37,424 nucleotides of DNA from Methanothrix sp. (GCF_030055635.1 NZ_JASFYM010000019.1:1-37424); one strand, 5' to 3'. Positions 24,081 to 34,092 are shown, numbered from the stretch's first letter. A program made the numbers and translations. Notes: generated by a model from the letters alone, not told the origin.

Positions 24081-26097
24081 ACCCGTTGAGATGAGCCGTG
24101 TAGTCGTCGCCGGGTCGAAGAATGTGATGGAGTCTGTGGTGGAGAAGCTCCATGAGCTCAACCTCATGCACATCGTCAACTACACAGGTGGTGCAGACTA
24201 TTTTGAGCAGGGCAAGACGATGGGCAAGGGCAAGGAGTTCTCCGAGAACCTCATAAAGCTCAGATCGATTGAGAGATATCTGGATATAAAGCCAAAGGCT
24301 CCCGATGTCAGGTTTGCGGAGTCCCAGATAGTATCCCAGATGGACGATCTGCTGGGAAGGCTTGCGAATGATGTGACCTCTACCTATGAGCGCATAACTG
24401 CGATCGAGGCTGAGGTCAAATCAAAGCAGGATCAGATCAATGCGCTTCGGCCACTGGCGGCGATCGACCTGCCCATAGAGCTGTACTCAGGCTATGAGAC
24501 CCTGGCGGTCTTCGTGGGAACGGTTGAGTCCGCAGTTGACGCCGATGTAGCAAAGGTCGCTCCCAAGAGCGAGGTCTTCACAGGGAGCTTCAAGAACACC
24601 ACGGTGGTCGCGGTGTTCGTGCCCGTTGAAAAGGCCTCTGAGGTTCAGGCAATCCTTGCCGAGCATGGGTTTGCAGAGATCTCGGTTCCAAAGCTTACCG
24701 GAGCTCCCGATGTGGCCATAGCCACACTGGAGGCGGAGATAAAGCGGCTGGAGTCCGAGAAGGAGCCACTGCAGAAGAAGCTCAAGGATCTGAAGAAGCA
24801 GTATGAGGACATCATACTCGCTGCGGATGAGTACCTGAGCATCCAGACCCAGAAGACCGATGCGCCTCTCAGGTTTGCAACAAGCGAGAACGCGTTTGTC
24901 ATAGATGGCTACGTTCCGTCAGCGGACTATGATAAGCTCAAGAGCGCGCTTGAGAGCACAACCGGCGGCAGAATACACGTTGAGAAACTCTCTGAGAGCG
25001 AGATGGAGGAGCTGGTCGAGAAGAAGGGCGAGGATATACCCACGAAGATCGAGAACCCCGGGATCGTGAAGCCTTACGAGCTCATCACCAGGCTTTTCGC
25101 GATACCTGAGTACAAGGAGTTCGATCCGACGCTTCTGATATTCGTGTTCTTCCCGATAATGTTCGGGATGATCCTCGGCGACGTCGGATACGGCATCATG
25201 ATAATACTCGTGCTCATGATGCTGAAGAAGAAGTTCAGAACTGAGGGATGGACACAGCTGATCAACATCGTGATGATCGCAAGCGTCTGGTCTATAATCT
25301 TCGGCCTGATCTTCGGCGAGATCTTCGGGCCAATGGGCCTGTGGGGCAAGATCTTCGGGCAGCTGCCGCATGAGGAGATCCTTGCGCTGGAGGAATCCGG
25401 AAGGTTCTTCGGCGAGGGTGTCTTCGGTCCGCTTGGCAGGGTTGGCCCGATGGGAATGTTCCCGCTGTACAGGCTGGCCACTAATGCGGTGCTGATGCTG
25501 ATCGGTGTCAGTATCTTCATCGGTGTTCTCCATTGTGGAATCGGTTCCATACTCGGCGTCAAGACAGAGCTCAATTATGGTGAGAAGAAGCACGCGTATT
25601 TCGAGAGGCTTCCGGTGCTGATCTTCCAGGTGGCTTTTGCGCTGCTGCTTCTCGGCCTGGTTCTGGGCTTCATGCCCATGGTGTATCTCATGGGTCTCCT
25701 TGTTGTGGTGGCTATCGTCATGATGGTCATGGGCCCGGAGGGTGTGATGGGTGCCACACATCTGCCGTTCTATGTGAGCAACCTGATATCCTACCTGAGG
25801 CTTCTGGCCATTGGCCTCGCATCAGTTGGTGTTGCATTTGCGGCCAACAAGCTGGCCTTTGGCGTCATCATGCCGATGCTCAGCGGCGGTGAGCACCTCA
25901 CGATGGTCGCTTACATCGTGGGAGTCATCGTGCTGCTTGTGGTGCACTTCATCAACCTGCTGCTTGGTATACTGTCTCCGTTCATGCACCCCCTGAGGTT
26001 GCATTACGTCGAGATGTTCACCAAGTTCTACAGCCAGCATGGTGGTGGAGTTGAATACAGTCCCTTCGGACACGTCCGGAGGTATCTGAAGGTATAA
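24073..26097 (+). CDS. ahaI: A1Ao ATP synthase subunit I (subunit a)
   Basis: The 674-residue protein joins the peripheral stalk to the membrane rotor. The N-terminal half (about 1-330) is soluble and helical with coiled coils (for example RLESEKEPLQKKLKDLKKQY). The C-terminal half has about seven or eight membrane segments, starting PTLLIFVFFPIMFGMILGDVGYG. The segment FYVSNLISYLRLLAIGLASVG contains the conserved Arg that faces the rotor ring and is essential for ion transfer. ATG 24073 overlaps the ahaH stop by eight bases. The length matches archaeal family members. Confidence 0.96.
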   Translation: MLRPVEMSRVVVAGSKNVMESVVEKLHELNLMHIVNYTGGADYFEQGKTMGKGKEFSENLIKLRSIERYLDIKPKAPDVRFAESQIVSQMDDLLGRLANDVTSTYERITAIEAEVKSKQDQINALRPLAAIDLPIELYSGYETLAVFVGTVESAVDADVAKVAPKSEVFTGSFKNTTVVAVFVPVEKASEVQAILAEHGFAEISVPKLTGAPDVAIATLEAEIKRLESEKEPLQKKLKDLKKQYEDIILAADEYLSIQTQKTDAPLRFATSENAFVIDGYVPSADYDKLKSALESTTGGRIHVEKLSESEMEELVEKKGEDIPTKIENPGIVKPYELITRLFAIPEYKEFDPTLLIFVFFPIMFGMILGDVGYGIMIILVLMMLKKKFRTEGWTQLINIVMIASVWSIIFGLIFGEIFGPMGLWGKIFGQLPHEEILALEESGRFFGEGVFGPLGRVGPMGMFPLYRLATNAVLMLIGVSIFIGVLHCGIGSILGVKTELNYGEKKHAYFERLPVLIFQVAFALLLLGLVLGFMPMVYLMGLLVVVAIVMMVMGPEGVMGATHLPFYVSNLISYLRLLAIGLASVGVAFAANKLAFGVIMPMLSGGEHLTMVAYIVGVIVLLVVHFINLLLGILSPFMHPLRLHYVEMFTKFYSQHGGGVEYSPFGHVRRYLKV

Positions 26098-26150
26098 TAG
26101 GACGAACAGAAATTGAATGGTTATAATAATAGTAAGGAGGTTTGAGGAAT
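26098..26150 (+). promoter_or_regulatory. AU-rich translation-initiation region of ahaK
   Basis: The 53 bases between ahaI and ahaK are AT-rich (GGTTATAATAATAGT) and end in a near-perfect ribosome binding site, AAGGAGG at 26134-26140, ten bases before ATG 26151. Most other genes of this operon overlap or are only a few bases apart. This is the layout expected if subunit K must be made in excess for the multi-copy rotor ring. The TTATAATAAT stretch could also act as an internal promoter. Confidence 0.5.
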
Positions 26151-26408
26151 ATGGCTATAACGGATGCGGGAGTAATGTACGGTCTGTTGGCAGTTGGTGC
26201 GGGTCTTGCGACTGGGCTTGCCGGTATCGGTGCGGGTGTCGGTGAGCAGGGCATCGGAGCCGCCGTCGTCGGCGTCGTTGCAGAAGAGCCTGGATTCCTG
26301 GGCAAGGGCCTGTTCCTGATGCTGCTGCCCGAGACGCTGATCATCTTCGGGCTTGCCGTCTCGCTGATCCTGATGTTCGCCTGGTCACCCTTTGCCGCGT
26401 TACTCTGA
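26151..26408 (+). CDS. ahaK: A1Ao ATP synthase subunit K (proteolipid c)
   Basis: The 85-residue protein forms the rotor ring. It has two membrane helices: a glycine-rich first helix (LLAVGAGLATGLAGIGAGVG) and a second, LLPETLIIFGLAVSLILMF. The second holds the ion-binding Glu in LPET. A single hairpin of this size fits the ordinary 8-kDa type, not the duplicated or triplicated proteolipids of some methanogens. ATG 26151 follows AAGGAGG; a TTG three codons upstream is rejected. The ion, H+ or Na+, cannot be decided with certainty by eye. Confidence 0.95.
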   Translation: MAITDAGVMYGLLAVGAGLATGLAGIGAGVGEQGIGAAVVGVVAEEPGFLGKGLFLMLLPETLIIFGLAVSLILMFAWSPFAALL

Positions 26409-26436
26409 GCACCCCCATCCAGAAGGGTGAGAGGCA

Positions 26437-26985
26437 ATGGCACTAGATGCAGTGGTTGAGGATATTCTGGCAACAAGCAAGAGCAAGGTCGCCCAGATAA
26501 ATGCGGAGGCCGAGCAGGAGGTTGCCAGAATACTTAGTGAGGCCAGAGAACGTGCCGCCGATATAAAGTCCAGGAAAGAGGCAGAGGCAAAGCACGACAT
26601 AGAGGCTCTTGTGCGCAGGGAGATGTCCAGCGCAAACCTGGAGCTCAAGAGGGCTGAGCTGAACGTTCACAAGGAACTCCTTGAGCAGGTGAGGACGAAG
26701 TTCCTCGAGGGGGTCGCAAAGCTGCCCAAGGACAAGAACGAGGCTCTGATAAAGAAGCTCCTGGAGCCCTATGATCTCAAGGATATGAAGGTCTACTCCA
26801 GCAAGAGAGATCAGGCCTTTGTATCCTCTCTTGTCCCCAACTACGGAGGCACGCTGGATATAATCGGTGGCGTGGTGGTCGAGAGCAAGGACGGGTCAGT
26901 GAGGTTCGATCTCTCATATGAGACTCTAGCGCGGGATATATTCAACGCCAAGGTCAAAGAGGTCTCCAAGCTCCTGTTCGGGTGA
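26437..26985 (+). CDS. ahaE: A1Ao ATP synthase subunit E (peripheral stalk)
   Basis: The 182-residue protein has an N-terminal coiled coil ([20 protein letters not shown]) of about 100 residues that pairs with subunit H. A globular C-terminal domain follows that binds the A3B3 head and contains the family's typical [27 protein letters not shown] precedes ATG 26437. The ahaC reading frame begins at or just after its stop codon. Confidence 0.95.
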   Translation: MALDAVVEDILATSKSKVAQINAEAEQEVARILSEARERAADIKSRKEAEAKHDIEALVRREMSSANLELKRAELNVHKELLEQVRTKFLEGVAKLPKDKNEALIKKLLEPYDLKDMKVYSSKRDQAFVSSLVPNYGGTLDIIGGVVVESKDGSVRFDLSYETLARDIFNAKVKEVSKLLFG

Positions 26986-26990
26986 GAGCG

Positions 26991-28040
26991 ATGCCAGTAC
27001 TACGTTTGCCGAAGTTCGGAAAACCGGTGAAGTACGCATACATCACGGGCAGGGTAAGAGCGATGAAGACAAAGCTCATACCCAACGAGATGTATGCCAG
27101 AATGCTTAACATGGATATACCAGAGATTGCAAGATACCTCGAAGAGACCCAGTACAAGGAGGAGATCGATGCTCTGGCCAAGGACTACTCCGGTGCAGAG
27201 CTGATCGAGCATGCGACCTTTGCAAACCTGGCAAAGACCTACAGGAAGCTCCTTGAGGTCTCGATAGATGAGCCCCAGTTCCTGATACTGGAGTACCTGA
27301 GGCGCTGGGACATCTGGAACATAAAGACGATCCTCCGCGGGAAGTTCTATGGCGCCAGCGACTCTGAGATAATGAAGTACATAGTGCCGGCTGGTGAGCT
27401 GGACAGGGAGTTCCTGGAGGGGCTTGCCAAGAAGGACTCGATCAACGATGTCATAGCAGCATTCGAGGGCACGGACTTCGCTGAGGCTCTCTCCAAGTAC
27501 GATGGGAAGTTCCTCGCCTCTGTGGAGAACGCCCTTGACAAGCTCTATTACTTCAGAATGGAGCGCGCTGTGGGCGGAACGCTGTCAGTCGGCGGCGGTC
27601 TCCTTCTCAAGTACGTGAGGAGAGAGATCGATATCAAGAACCTCATAACCCTCTTCCGCATGAACAAGGCTGGAATCGAGGCCGGCATCGTTCAGGAGAA
27701 CCTGATACCTGGCGGCAAGCTCAGCGAGGAGCTGAGCCGGATGGCAGGACAGCCCTACGCGGATTTCGTCAGAGGGCTCGAGGGCTATCCGTTCTGGAGC
27801 GCAATCTCAGATGTGGCGACCGCAGACCTCGATGGCGTGAGCAGAATAGAGGCAAGACTGAAGGCCTATCTCATAAGATATGCCTGGTCTCTCTCCAACT
27901 ACCATCCGCTGTCGATCCTGCCTGTGCTTGGCTACATAGTCACAAAGGAGACAGAGGTTGCCAACATCAGGAAGATCGTCAGAGGTAAGGAGGCTGGACT
28001 GCCCAACGAGCTAATCGAGGAGCAGATGGTGGTGGCATAA
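26991..28040 (+). CDS. ahaC: A1Ao ATP synthase subunit C (central stalk socket)
   Basis: The 349-residue helical protein couples the rotor ring to the central shaft formed by D and F. The N-terminal [16 protein letters not shown] is the usual opening of subunit C, and the C-terminal [34 protein letters not shown] is highly conserved. I prefer ATG 26991, with GGTGA five bases upstream. GTG 26982, overlapping the ahaE stop, is an alternative that adds three residues. The ahaF gene starts in a TAATG overlap with its stop. Confidence 0.94.
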   Translation: MPVLRLPKFGKPVKYAYITGRVRAMKTKLIPNEMYARMLNMDIPEIARYLEETQYKEEIDALAKDYSGAELIEHATFANLAKTYRKLLEVSIDEPQFLILEYLRRWDIWNIKTILRGKFYGASDSEIMKYIVPAGELDREFLEGLAKKDSINDVIAAFEGTDFAEALSKYDGKFLASVENALDKLYYFRMERAVGGTLSVGGGLLLKYVRREIDIKNLITLFRMNKAGIEAGIVQENLIPGGKLSEELSRMAGQPYADFVRGLEGYPFWSAISDVATADLDGVSRIEARLKAYLIRYAWSLSNYHPLSILPVLGYIVTKETEVANIRKIVRGKEAGLPNELIEEQMVVA

Positions 28041-28339
28041 TGGAGATTGCAGTTATAGGTAATAGTGATGCGGTCATCGGATTCAGCCTCGCAGGGATCA
28101 AGAAAGCCTACGAGGCCACCTCGGAAGAGGAGCTGATAAACAAGATAAATGAGGTAATGGCTGATCCGAATGTGGGAATTCTGGTCCTGCACCAGAATGA
28201 CTATAACAGGCTTCCTAAGAGGCTGCAGTCGACCTTATCTAACTCCGTTAGGCCTACTGTTATCGCTATCGGAACCGAGCAAAGCACAGAGATGAGAGAG
28301 AAGATTAAAAGGGCAATAGGTGTCGATTTATGGAAGTAG
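28040..28339 (+). CDS. ahaF: A1Ao ATP synthase subunit F
   Basis: The 99-residue protein is the small central-stalk subunit that contacts subunit D and may regulate activity. It has a Rossmann-like start, [18 protein letters not shown], and the family's [12 protein letters not shown] segment before the C-terminal helix. ATG 28040 overlaps the ahaC stop, and its own stop overlaps the ahaA start by ten bases. Length and position in the operon are standard. Confidence 0.95.
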   Translation: MEIAVIGNSDAVIGFSLAGIKKAYEATSEEELINKINEVMADPNVGILVLHQNDYNRLPKRLQSTLSNSVRPTVIAIGTEQSTEMREKIKRAIGVDLWK

Positions 28340-30060
28340 GAAGAGTAAAGAGAGTCGCCGGACCGGTCGTGCAGGCCGTTGGTCTGAAGGCTTCGATGTA
28401 CGACCTGGTTCTGGTCGGCGAGGAAGGCCTGATGAGTGAGGTCATCGGCATTTCCGGAGATAAGCACATCATCCAGGTATACGAGGATACCTCGGGTATC
28501 AAGCCTGGTGAGCCGGTCAAGGAGACCGGAGGGCCTCTGATGGCCCAGCTTGGTCCTGGCATCCTCACTCAGATCTACGACGGCGTTCAGAGACCGCTTC
28601 CCCTGCTGGCCGAGAGGTCTGGAGACTTCATCAGCAGAGGCCTCTTCGTCGATGGTGTAGATCACAAGAAGAAGTGGGAGTTCCAGCCCCTGGTGAAGAA
28701 GGGCGATAAGGTAAAGCCCGGACAGCCCATAGGTGTCGTCCAGGAGCAGCTCCTGATCAAGCACAAGATCATGGTCCCACCGAAGCACAAGGGTGGGGTA
28801 GTCAAGGAGATTTACAGCGGGAACTTCACGGTCGAGGAGACTGTCTGTGTGCTCGAGGATGGCTCACAGCTCACGATGCTCCAGAAGTGGCCTGTCCGCC
28901 AGGCACGTCCTGTTGTGAGGAAGCTGCCTCCGACGATCCCGCTGAGGACCGGACAGAGAGTTATCGATGGGTTCTTCCCGCTGGCAAAGGGCGGAACCGC
29001 AGCCATCCCCGGTGGATTCGGCACGGGCAAGACTGTCATGCAGCAGACGCTCTCAAAGTGGTCCGACGTCGATATAGTCATCTACGTCGGATGCGGCGAG
29101 CGCGGCAATGAGATGGCAGATCTGCTCCACGAGTTCCCCGAGCTGGTGGATCCGAGGACGAACAGGCCGCTGCTCGAGAGGTCGATCGTCTACGCCAACA
29201 CATCCAACATGCCAGTCGCGGCTCGCGAGGCGTCGATCTACACAGGGATGACCACAGCGGAGTACTACAGAGACATGGGATACGATGTGCTGATGACCGC
29301 GGACTCGACATCGAGATGGGCAGAGGCCATGAGAGAGCTCGCCTCGAGGCTTGAGGAGATGCCTGGTGAGGAGGGCTACCCGGCGTATCTCGCTGCAAGG
29401 CTTGCCGACTTCTACGAGCGCGCTGGAAGGGCCGAGATCCTGGCCGGTGGAGAGGGCTCGGTCGCGGTCGTGGGCGCTGTATCGCCACCCGGCGGAGACT
29501 TCACAGAGCCTGTGACACAGAACACGCTCCGTATAGTGAAGGTCTTCTGGGCGCTCGACTCCAGACTTACACAGCGCAGGCACTTCCCGTCGATCAACTG
29601 GCTCGATTCGTACTCGCTGTACGAGAAGGATCTGGAGAGCTGGTATGCTGAGAACGTCGCTCCTGACTGGAACCAGCTGAAGAGGAGAGCGATGGCGATA
29701 CTGCAGGAGAACGCCGAGCTCGAGGAGATCGTCATGCTGGTCGGCTCGGATGCGCTGCCCGAGGATCAGCAGCTGACGCTCGAGGTTGCCAGGATGATCA
29801 TCAACTTCTGGCTGGCGCAGAGCGCGTTCCACCCGGTGGATACATTCTGCCCGTACAAGAAGCAGTATGATCTCCTGAAGGCGATACTGACGTACAGAGA
29901 CTACGCATTCGATGCTCTCCGCAGGGGTGTAGCGGTCGATCAGATCAAGAGCGTACCCTCCAAAGACGCACTAGCCAAGCTCAAGATGGTTGAGGACTAC
30001 GAGCCCGAGCTCAAGAAGGTCATGGACCAGATGAAGGCCGAGTTCGAGGCTCTGAAGTAA
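28330..30060 (+). CDS. ahaA: A1Ao ATP synthase catalytic subunit A
   Basis: The 576-residue catalytic subunit binds ATP. It has the P-loop [12 protein letters not shown] (the SPFGSGKT-type element seen as PGGFGTGKT), the A-type non-homologous insertion before it (about residues 110-200) and the conserved [11 protein letters not shown]. The segments [16 protein letters not shown] and [21 protein letters not shown] are also typical. No intein is present. Length matches the family. It overlaps ahaF and is followed after 11 bases by ahaB. Confidence 0.97.
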   Translation: MEVGRVKRVAGPVVQAVGLKASMYDLVLVGEEGLMSEVIGISGDKHIIQVYEDTSGIKPGEPVKETGGPLMAQLGPGILTQIYDGVQRPLPLLAERSGDFISRGLFVDGVDHKKKWEFQPLVKKGDKVKPGQPIGVVQEQLLIKHKIMVPPKHKGGVVKEIYSGNFTVEETVCVLEDGSQLTMLQKWPVRQARPVVRKLPPTIPLRTGQRVIDGFFPLAKGGTAAIPGGFGTGKTVMQQTLSKWSDVDIVIYVGCGERGNEMADLLHEFPELVDPRTNRPLLERSIVYANTSNMPVAAREASIYTGMTTAEYYRDMGYDVLMTADSTSRWAEAMRELASRLEEMPGEEGYPAYLAARLADFYERAGRAEILAGGEGSVAVVGAVSPPGGDFTEPVTQNTLRIVKVFWALDSRLTQRRHFPSINWLDSYSLYEKDLESWYAENVAPDWNQLKRRAMAILQENAELEEIVMLVGSDALPEDQQLTLEVARMIINFWLAQSAFHPVDTFCPYKKQYDLLKAILTYRDYAFDALRRGVAVDQIKSVPSKDALAKLKMVEDYEPELKKVMDQMKAEFEALK

Positions 30061-30071
30061 GGGGGTTGCCA

Positions 30072-31463
30072 ATGACCAAGGAATACAAGACTATAACCGA
30101 GATCTCTGGACCCCTGGTGTTCGTCGAGAAGACCGAGCCGGTAGGCTACGGTGAGCTCGTCGAGATCAGGACGGCCAGCGGTGAGGTGAAGAGAGGCCAG
30201 GTCCTGGACACCTCGGATGAGATCGTCGTCGTCCAGGTCTTCGAGGGTACCGGTGGCCTCTCAAAGGATAGCTCCGTGAGATTCACTGGAGACGTCATCA
30301 AGATGCCGCTCTCTCCGAGCATCATAGGGAGGGTCCTCTCCGGCTCCGGCAGGCCGAGGGATGGCGGGCCACCCATCGTACCAGAGGTGGAGCGCGAGAT
30401 CATCGGGGCTGCAATAAACCCTGCCTCGAGGGAGAAGCCAAGGGCTTTCATCCAGACAGGCATCTCGACCATTGACGGGACCAACACCCTTGTGAGGGGG
30501 CAGAAGCTGCCCATCTTCTCAGGTGCAGGTCTCCCGCACAACGATGTCGCCCTTCAGATCGCCCGTCAGGCAAAGGTCCTGGGTGAGGCAGAGCAGTTCG
30601 CGGTGGTCTTCTGCGCCATGGGCATCACAAACGAGGAGGCCCAGCACTTCATGGCAGACTTCGAGAGGACAGGCGCTCTCGAGAGGGCTGTGATCTTCCT
30701 CAACCTGGCAGATGATCCGGCCGTCGAGAGGCTCCTGACTCCGAAGCTCGGCCTGACAACGGCTGAGTACCTGGCGTTCGATCTGGACATGCACGTGCTG
30801 GTCATCTACACAGACATGACCAACTACTGCGAGTCCCTGAGGCAGATGGGAGCTGCCCGAGAGGAGGTTCCCGGACGCCGCGGCTATCCGGGTTACATGT
30901 ACACAGACCTTGCCACGAACTACGAGCGCGCCGGGATCATAAAGGGCAAGAAGGGGTCGATCACACAGTTCCCGATCCTCACGATGCCAGGCGACGACAT
31001 CACCCACCCGATTCCGGATCTCTCAGGATACATCACAGAGGGCCAGCTCATCGTATCGCGTGAGCTCCACAGGAAGGGCATATATCCGCCAATCGACATC
31101 CGCCCGTCCCTGAGCAGGCTGATGAACTCAGGAATCGGCGCCGGACACACCAGGGAGGATCACAGGGCTGTGTCGGATCAGCTCTACGCGTACTACGCAG
31201 AGGGCTGCGATCTGAGGGGCCTCGCTGCGATCGTCGGTAAGGAGGCTCTCTCTGAGCGCGACAAGCTCATCCTGGAGTTCGCCGACCAGTTCGAGCGCAG
31301 GTTCGTCAACCAGGGCAGGGATGAGGACAGGTCCATCATAGAGACCCTCACCATCGGGTGGGAGCTCCTCTCGATGCTGCCTGAGACGATGCTCACCAGG
31401 ATCGACGACAAGTACATCAAGAAGTACCATCCGAAGTACGCAGGCACCGCAAAGAAAGAGTGA
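30072..31463 (+). CDS. ahaB: A1Ao ATP synthase non-catalytic subunit B
   Basis: The 463-residue protein alternates with subunit A in the head. In place of a true P-loop it has [19 protein letters not shown], the degenerate site typical of B subunits. It also has [31 protein letters not shown] and [18 protein letters not shown] chose ATG 30072 after GGGGG; the TTG two codons upstream is less likely. The ahaD gene follows after four bases. Confidence 0.97.
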   Translation: MTKEYKTITEISGPLVFVEKTEPVGYGELVEIRTASGEVKRGQVLDTSDEIVVVQVFEGTGGLSKDSSVRFTGDVIKMPLSPSIIGRVLSGSGRPRDGGPPIVPEVEREIIGAAINPASREKPRAFIQTGISTIDGTNTLVRGQKLPIFSGAGLPHNDVALQIARQAKVLGEAEQFAVVFCAMGITNEEAQHFMADFERTGALERAVIFLNLADDPAVERLLTPKLGLTTAEYLAFDLDMHVLVIYTDMTNYCESLRQMGAAREEVPGRRGYPGYMYTDLATNYERAGIIKGKKGSITQFPILTMPGDDITHPIPDLSGYITEGQLIVSRELHRKGIYPPIDIRPSLSRLMNSGIGAGHTREDHRAVSDQLYAYYAEGCDLRGLAAIVGKEALSERDKLILEFADQFERRFVNQGRDEDRSIIETLTIGWELLSMLPETMLTRIDDKYIKKYHPKYAGTAKKE

Positions 31464-31467
31464 GATC

Positions 31468-32157
31468 ATGGCCGTAATAAGAGGGACAAAGCCGACCAGG
31501 GCAGTGCTCATCGCCCTTCGAAGAAGGATTAAGGTGGCACAGACTGGTCACGAGCTCCTCAAGATGAAGCGCGACGGCCTCATGATCGAATTTTTTGAGG
31601 TGCTGAACAGGGCGAAGACGATACGGCAAGAGCTCGTCCAGGATTACATCCGGGCGGAGCAGAGGCTCAGCATGGCGAAGGCCGCGGATGGCACCATAGC
31701 AATAAAGAGCGTGGCCTTTGCCCTGCAGAAGGAGCCTGTCGTGGATCTGCAGTCCAGAAACATCATGGGCGTTGTCGTTCCCAAGATATCCGCAGAGGCC
31801 GTGCACAAGAAGATGTACGAGCGAGGATACGGTATCATAGGAACAAGCGCCGCCATAGATGAGGCTGCAGATGCCTATGAGAGCCTGGTGGACAAGATAA
31901 TCACAGCAGCAGAGGTCGAGACCTCGCTCATGAAGCTCATAGATGATATCGAGAAGACCAAGAGGCGTGTCAACGCTCTCGAATTCAAGGTCATACCCGA
32001 TATCAAGGACACCATCAGGTTCATAGGCTTCGCGCTGGAGGAGATGGACAGGGACAACATAGTCAGGCTGAAGAAGCTGAAGGCGAAGGCTCAGAAGCGC
32101 GCAAAGGCTGAGGAGGCTGAAAAGGCGGCCAAAGCAGCTGCCGAGGCTGCCACATAA
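31468..32157 (+). CDS. ahaD: A1Ao ATP synthase subunit D (central shaft)
   Basis: The 229-residue protein forms the long antiparallel coiled-coil shaft inside the A3B3 head. It begins PTRAVLIALRRRIKVAQTGHELLKMKRD, the family hallmark, and has a second long helix from TSLMKLIDDIEKTKRRVNALEF. The C-terminus is an Ala/Lys/Glu-rich tail (KAKAQKRAKAEEAEKAAKAA) that extends beyond the conserved part and is probably disordered. It ends two bases before the next small gene. Confidence 0.96.
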   Translation: MAVIRGTKPTRAVLIALRRRIKVAQTGHELLKMKRDGLMIEFFEVLNRAKTIRQELVQDYIRAEQRLSMAKAADGTIAIKSVAFALQKEPVVDLQSRNIMGVVVPKISAEAVHKKMYERGYGIIGTSAAIDEAADAYESLVDKIITAAEVETSLMKLIDDIEKTKRRVNALEFKVIPDIKDTIRFIGFALEEMDRDNIVRLKKLKAKAQKRAKAEEAEKAAKAAAEAAT

Positions 32158-32159
32158 GC

Positions 32160-32348
32160 ATGACCGGATGGGCCGAGCGCAAGGCAAAGGAGTGGTTTGG
32201 AACCCCCGAGAAGAAGATGAGGTTGCTGCAGTGGCTGGTGTACATCTCCAACCTCTACGTGATTCTCGGGGTATTCATATTAATTTATATTCTCTACGGA
32301 GAGCACCTTCACGCGCTCTGGGACGCGATCAGGAGCGGTGAGCTTTAG
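32160..32348 (+). CDS. small membrane protein at the end of the ATP synthase operon (AhaG-like position)
   Basis: The 62-residue protein has an N-terminal charged helix, one membrane segment (about residues 24-46, LVYISNLYVILGVFILIYILY) and a short soluble tail. It starts two bases after the ahaD stop, so it is certainly in the operon. In Methanosarcina a small hydrophobic gene, ahaG, holds this place. I infer a counterpart by position and size only, not by clear sequence similarity. Its function is unknown; an assembly role is one possibility. Confidence 0.75.
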   Translation: MTGWAERKAKEWFGTPEKKMRLLQWLVYISNLYVILGVFILIYILYGEHLHALWDAIRSGEL

Positions 32349-32411
32349 CTGCTGTTGCCTCAGCGGGATCTGCCTGGATCACGCAATGGTTGTATGCTTT
32401 CTGGAACGGCG

Positions 32412-32417
32412 TTTTTT
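32412..32417 (+). terminator. T-tract terminator of the ATP synthase operon
   Basis: Six consecutive T residues lie about 65 bases after the last gene of the operon, followed at 32427-32437 by another T-rich stretch. Both fit archaeal termination before the AlaX unit. Confidence 0.4.
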
Positions 32418-32477
32418 ATGACTTGGGGGTTCTTTCTTTCCGGCATCTCTGTACCGGCATACCTTTTGATCGAGTGA

Positions 32478-32491
32478 GCTGCGATCGCAGC
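32478..32491. promoter_or_regulatory. 14-bp perfect palindrome upstream of alaX
   Basis: GCTGCGATCGCAGC is a perfect 14-bp palindrome 60 bases before the alaX start. A TATA-like CATATTTGC follows directly. The layout suggests an operator next to a promoter for the alaX-mmp8 unit. It also contains GCGATCGC, so a methylation or binding site is possible. No second copy was noticed in the window. Confidence 0.4.
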
Positions 32492-32551
32492 ATATTTGCA
32501 GAATCATACGGAGGGAAACCGATTTCTCCAACATACTGATATCTCACTCTC

Positions 32552-33250
32552 ATGACTCAGGCTCTTTATCTGGATGACAGCTACCTGCGCAGCTTTGATG
32601 CAGTCGTCATTGATGTTGATGACACAGGAGTTTATCTAGACAGGACCGCATTCTATCCGAGATCCGGAGGTCAGCCATCGGATTTGGGAATTCTGATCAG
32701 AGTCGATCAGGTGTTCAGAGTTGAGGGTGTTGAGCCGTCAGAGCATGGCATATGCCATCGCGCTCAGGGGCTCTCTCCCGGAGAAGAGGTCAGGGGCGAG
32801 ATAGACTGGACGCGGAGGTACAGGATCATGCGTAGCCATACGGCATGCCACATCCTGAGCGCGGTGATATTCAGAGAGACCGGAGCGCTGATAACCGGGA
32901 ACCAGATCGACACTGACAGGTCACGGGTTGACTTCAGCCTCGAGGCGTTTGACAGGTCGATGATAGAGACATACGTGGGAATGGCAAACGATCTCATAAA
33001 AGAGGGTCATCCGGTAAGGGTGAGGTTGATGACCAGAGATGAGGCGATGGAGATCCCGGATCTCGTAAGGCTTGCGAAAAACGTTCCGGAGAGGGAGAGC
33101 GTGAGGGTCATTGAGATCGAGGGTGTGGATCTGCAGGCATGCGGGGGCATGCATGTCAGGAACACCTCAGAGATCAGGGAGATACGATTGGTTAAGGCGG
33201 AGAACAAGGGAAAGAGCAACAGAAGGGTTTACTTCGAGCTGGTGGGATGA
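32552..33250 (+). CDS. alaX: alanyl-tRNA editing protein AlaX
   Basis: The 232-residue free-standing editing protein hydrolyses Ser- or Gly-tRNA-Ala made in error by AlaRS. It corresponds to the AlaRS editing domain: FYPRSGGQPSDLG, then RSHTACHIL with His 96 and His 100, and QACGGMHVRNT with Cys 197 and His 201, together the zinc site. The size fits the medium class (AlaX-M). ATG 32552 lacks a clear ribosome binding site. The following gene starts in an overlap with its stop, so both are probably translated together. Confidence 0.95.
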   Translation: MTQALYLDDSYLRSFDAVVIDVDDTGVYLDRTAFYPRSGGQPSDLGILIRVDQVFRVEGVEPSEHGICHRAQGLSPGEEVRGEIDWTRRYRIMRSHTACHILSAVIFRETGALITGNQIDTDRSRVDFSLEAFDRSMIETYVGMANDLIKEGHPVRVRLMTRDEAMEIPDLVRLAKNVPERESVRVIEIEGVDLQACGGMHVRNTSEIREIRLVKAENKGKSNRRVYFELVG

Positions 33251-34092
33251 TGCACATAATGGAGCTTCTCGGAAGATGCAGGGTGAAGATTAAGGACGAG
33301 CAGGTGGTTGAGACCACAGAGCCGCTCATAGAGTGGTGCCCTCTTTTCGACAAGGTCCGGGGAATAAAGAGGATAACATCCGAGGCTGCTGCCAGGAATG
33401 CTGAGTTCCGCATGAGAGAGCACGGGATGTTCACGCCCAGGCGGAAGCTCGAGATGAAGACCTTCGTGAGCTTCGGCGCCTCTGAGACCATGATGACAGG
33501 CATAGCCCGGGGGCTGATCGAGGCAGCGGTCACTGTTTGTGATGGGGCAGGCACGGTTATATCAGATTCCCCATCGCTGGTCCAGGGCATGGGTGGCTGG
33601 ATCTCCGGCCTCCTGGAGACCGAGCCGATACCGGAGGTCATAGAGTACATCGAGCGGAAGGGCGGCATTGTGCTCTCTCCCAAGGATGCGAGGATCGATC
33701 AGCTCGAGGGCGCGAGAATTGCATCTCAGAGGTACAGGAGATTCGCGGTCACGGTCACAGATGCAGAAACTGCATTCAAGCTGAGAGAGCTGGAGCAGGA
33801 GACCGGCTGCAGGATACTGATTGTGGGGGTACATCTGACCGGCATATCAAGGGATGATGCCGAGCGGCTTCTATCCACTGCTGATATAGTAACGGGGTGC
33901 GCATCGAAGCATATCCGTGAGCTAGTGAGGCCACTCGTGCAGGTCGGGACCGCGGTGCCCCTCTTCGGCCTGACCAGGTGGGGAAAGGAGCTTCTCGTCG
34001 AGCGCGCGAAGGATGTGGAGCAGCCCCTACTCATAAACACGATGCCCCTGCCGGTTCTGCCTGAGCAGAAGCAGCCCAGGCCACTGGTGTGA
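33247..34092 (+). CDS. methanogenesis marker protein 8 (DUF2099)
   Basis: The 281-residue protein matches methanogenesis marker 8 (DUF2099). It has LIEWCPLFDKVRGI near the N-terminus, then NAEFRMREHGMFTPRR, FVSFGASETMMTGI, VTVCDGAGTVISDSPSLVQG and a terminal IVTGCASKHIREL. The family is found in methanogens and related methane-cycling archaea; a proposed link to methyl-coenzyme M reductase or its activation is not established to my knowledge. It overlaps the end of alaX (ATG 33247). The downstream gene, cdc6, is convergent. Confidence 0.92.
   Translation: MMHIMELLGRCRVKIKDEQVVETTEPLIEWCPLFDKVRGIKRITSEAAARNAEFRMREHGMFTPRRKLEMKTFVSFGASETMMTGIARGLIEAAVTVCDGAGTVISDSPSLVQGMGGWISGLLETEPIPEVIEYIERKGGIVLSPKDARIDQLEGARIASQRYRRFAVTVTDAETAFKLRELEQETGCRILIVGVHLTGISRDDAERLLSTADIVTGCASKHIRELVRPLVQVGTAVPLFGLTRWGKELLVERAKDVEQPLLINTMPLPVLPEQKQPRPLV

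Noticed and set aside
24919-25761. Minus-strand open frame of 280 codons opposite ahaI
   Set aside because: It is His-, Asp- and Glu-rich, lies opposite the membrane part of ahaI and shows no domain; it is a shadow frame.
29053-29832. Minus-strand open frame of 259 codons opposite ahaA
   Set aside because: It lies opposite a conserved ATPase gene and has no promoter, ribosome binding site or motif.
31417-32187. Minus-strand open frame of 256 codons opposite ahaD
   Set aside because: The Leu- and Cys-rich product mirrors the codon use of ahaD on the other strand and has no independent support.
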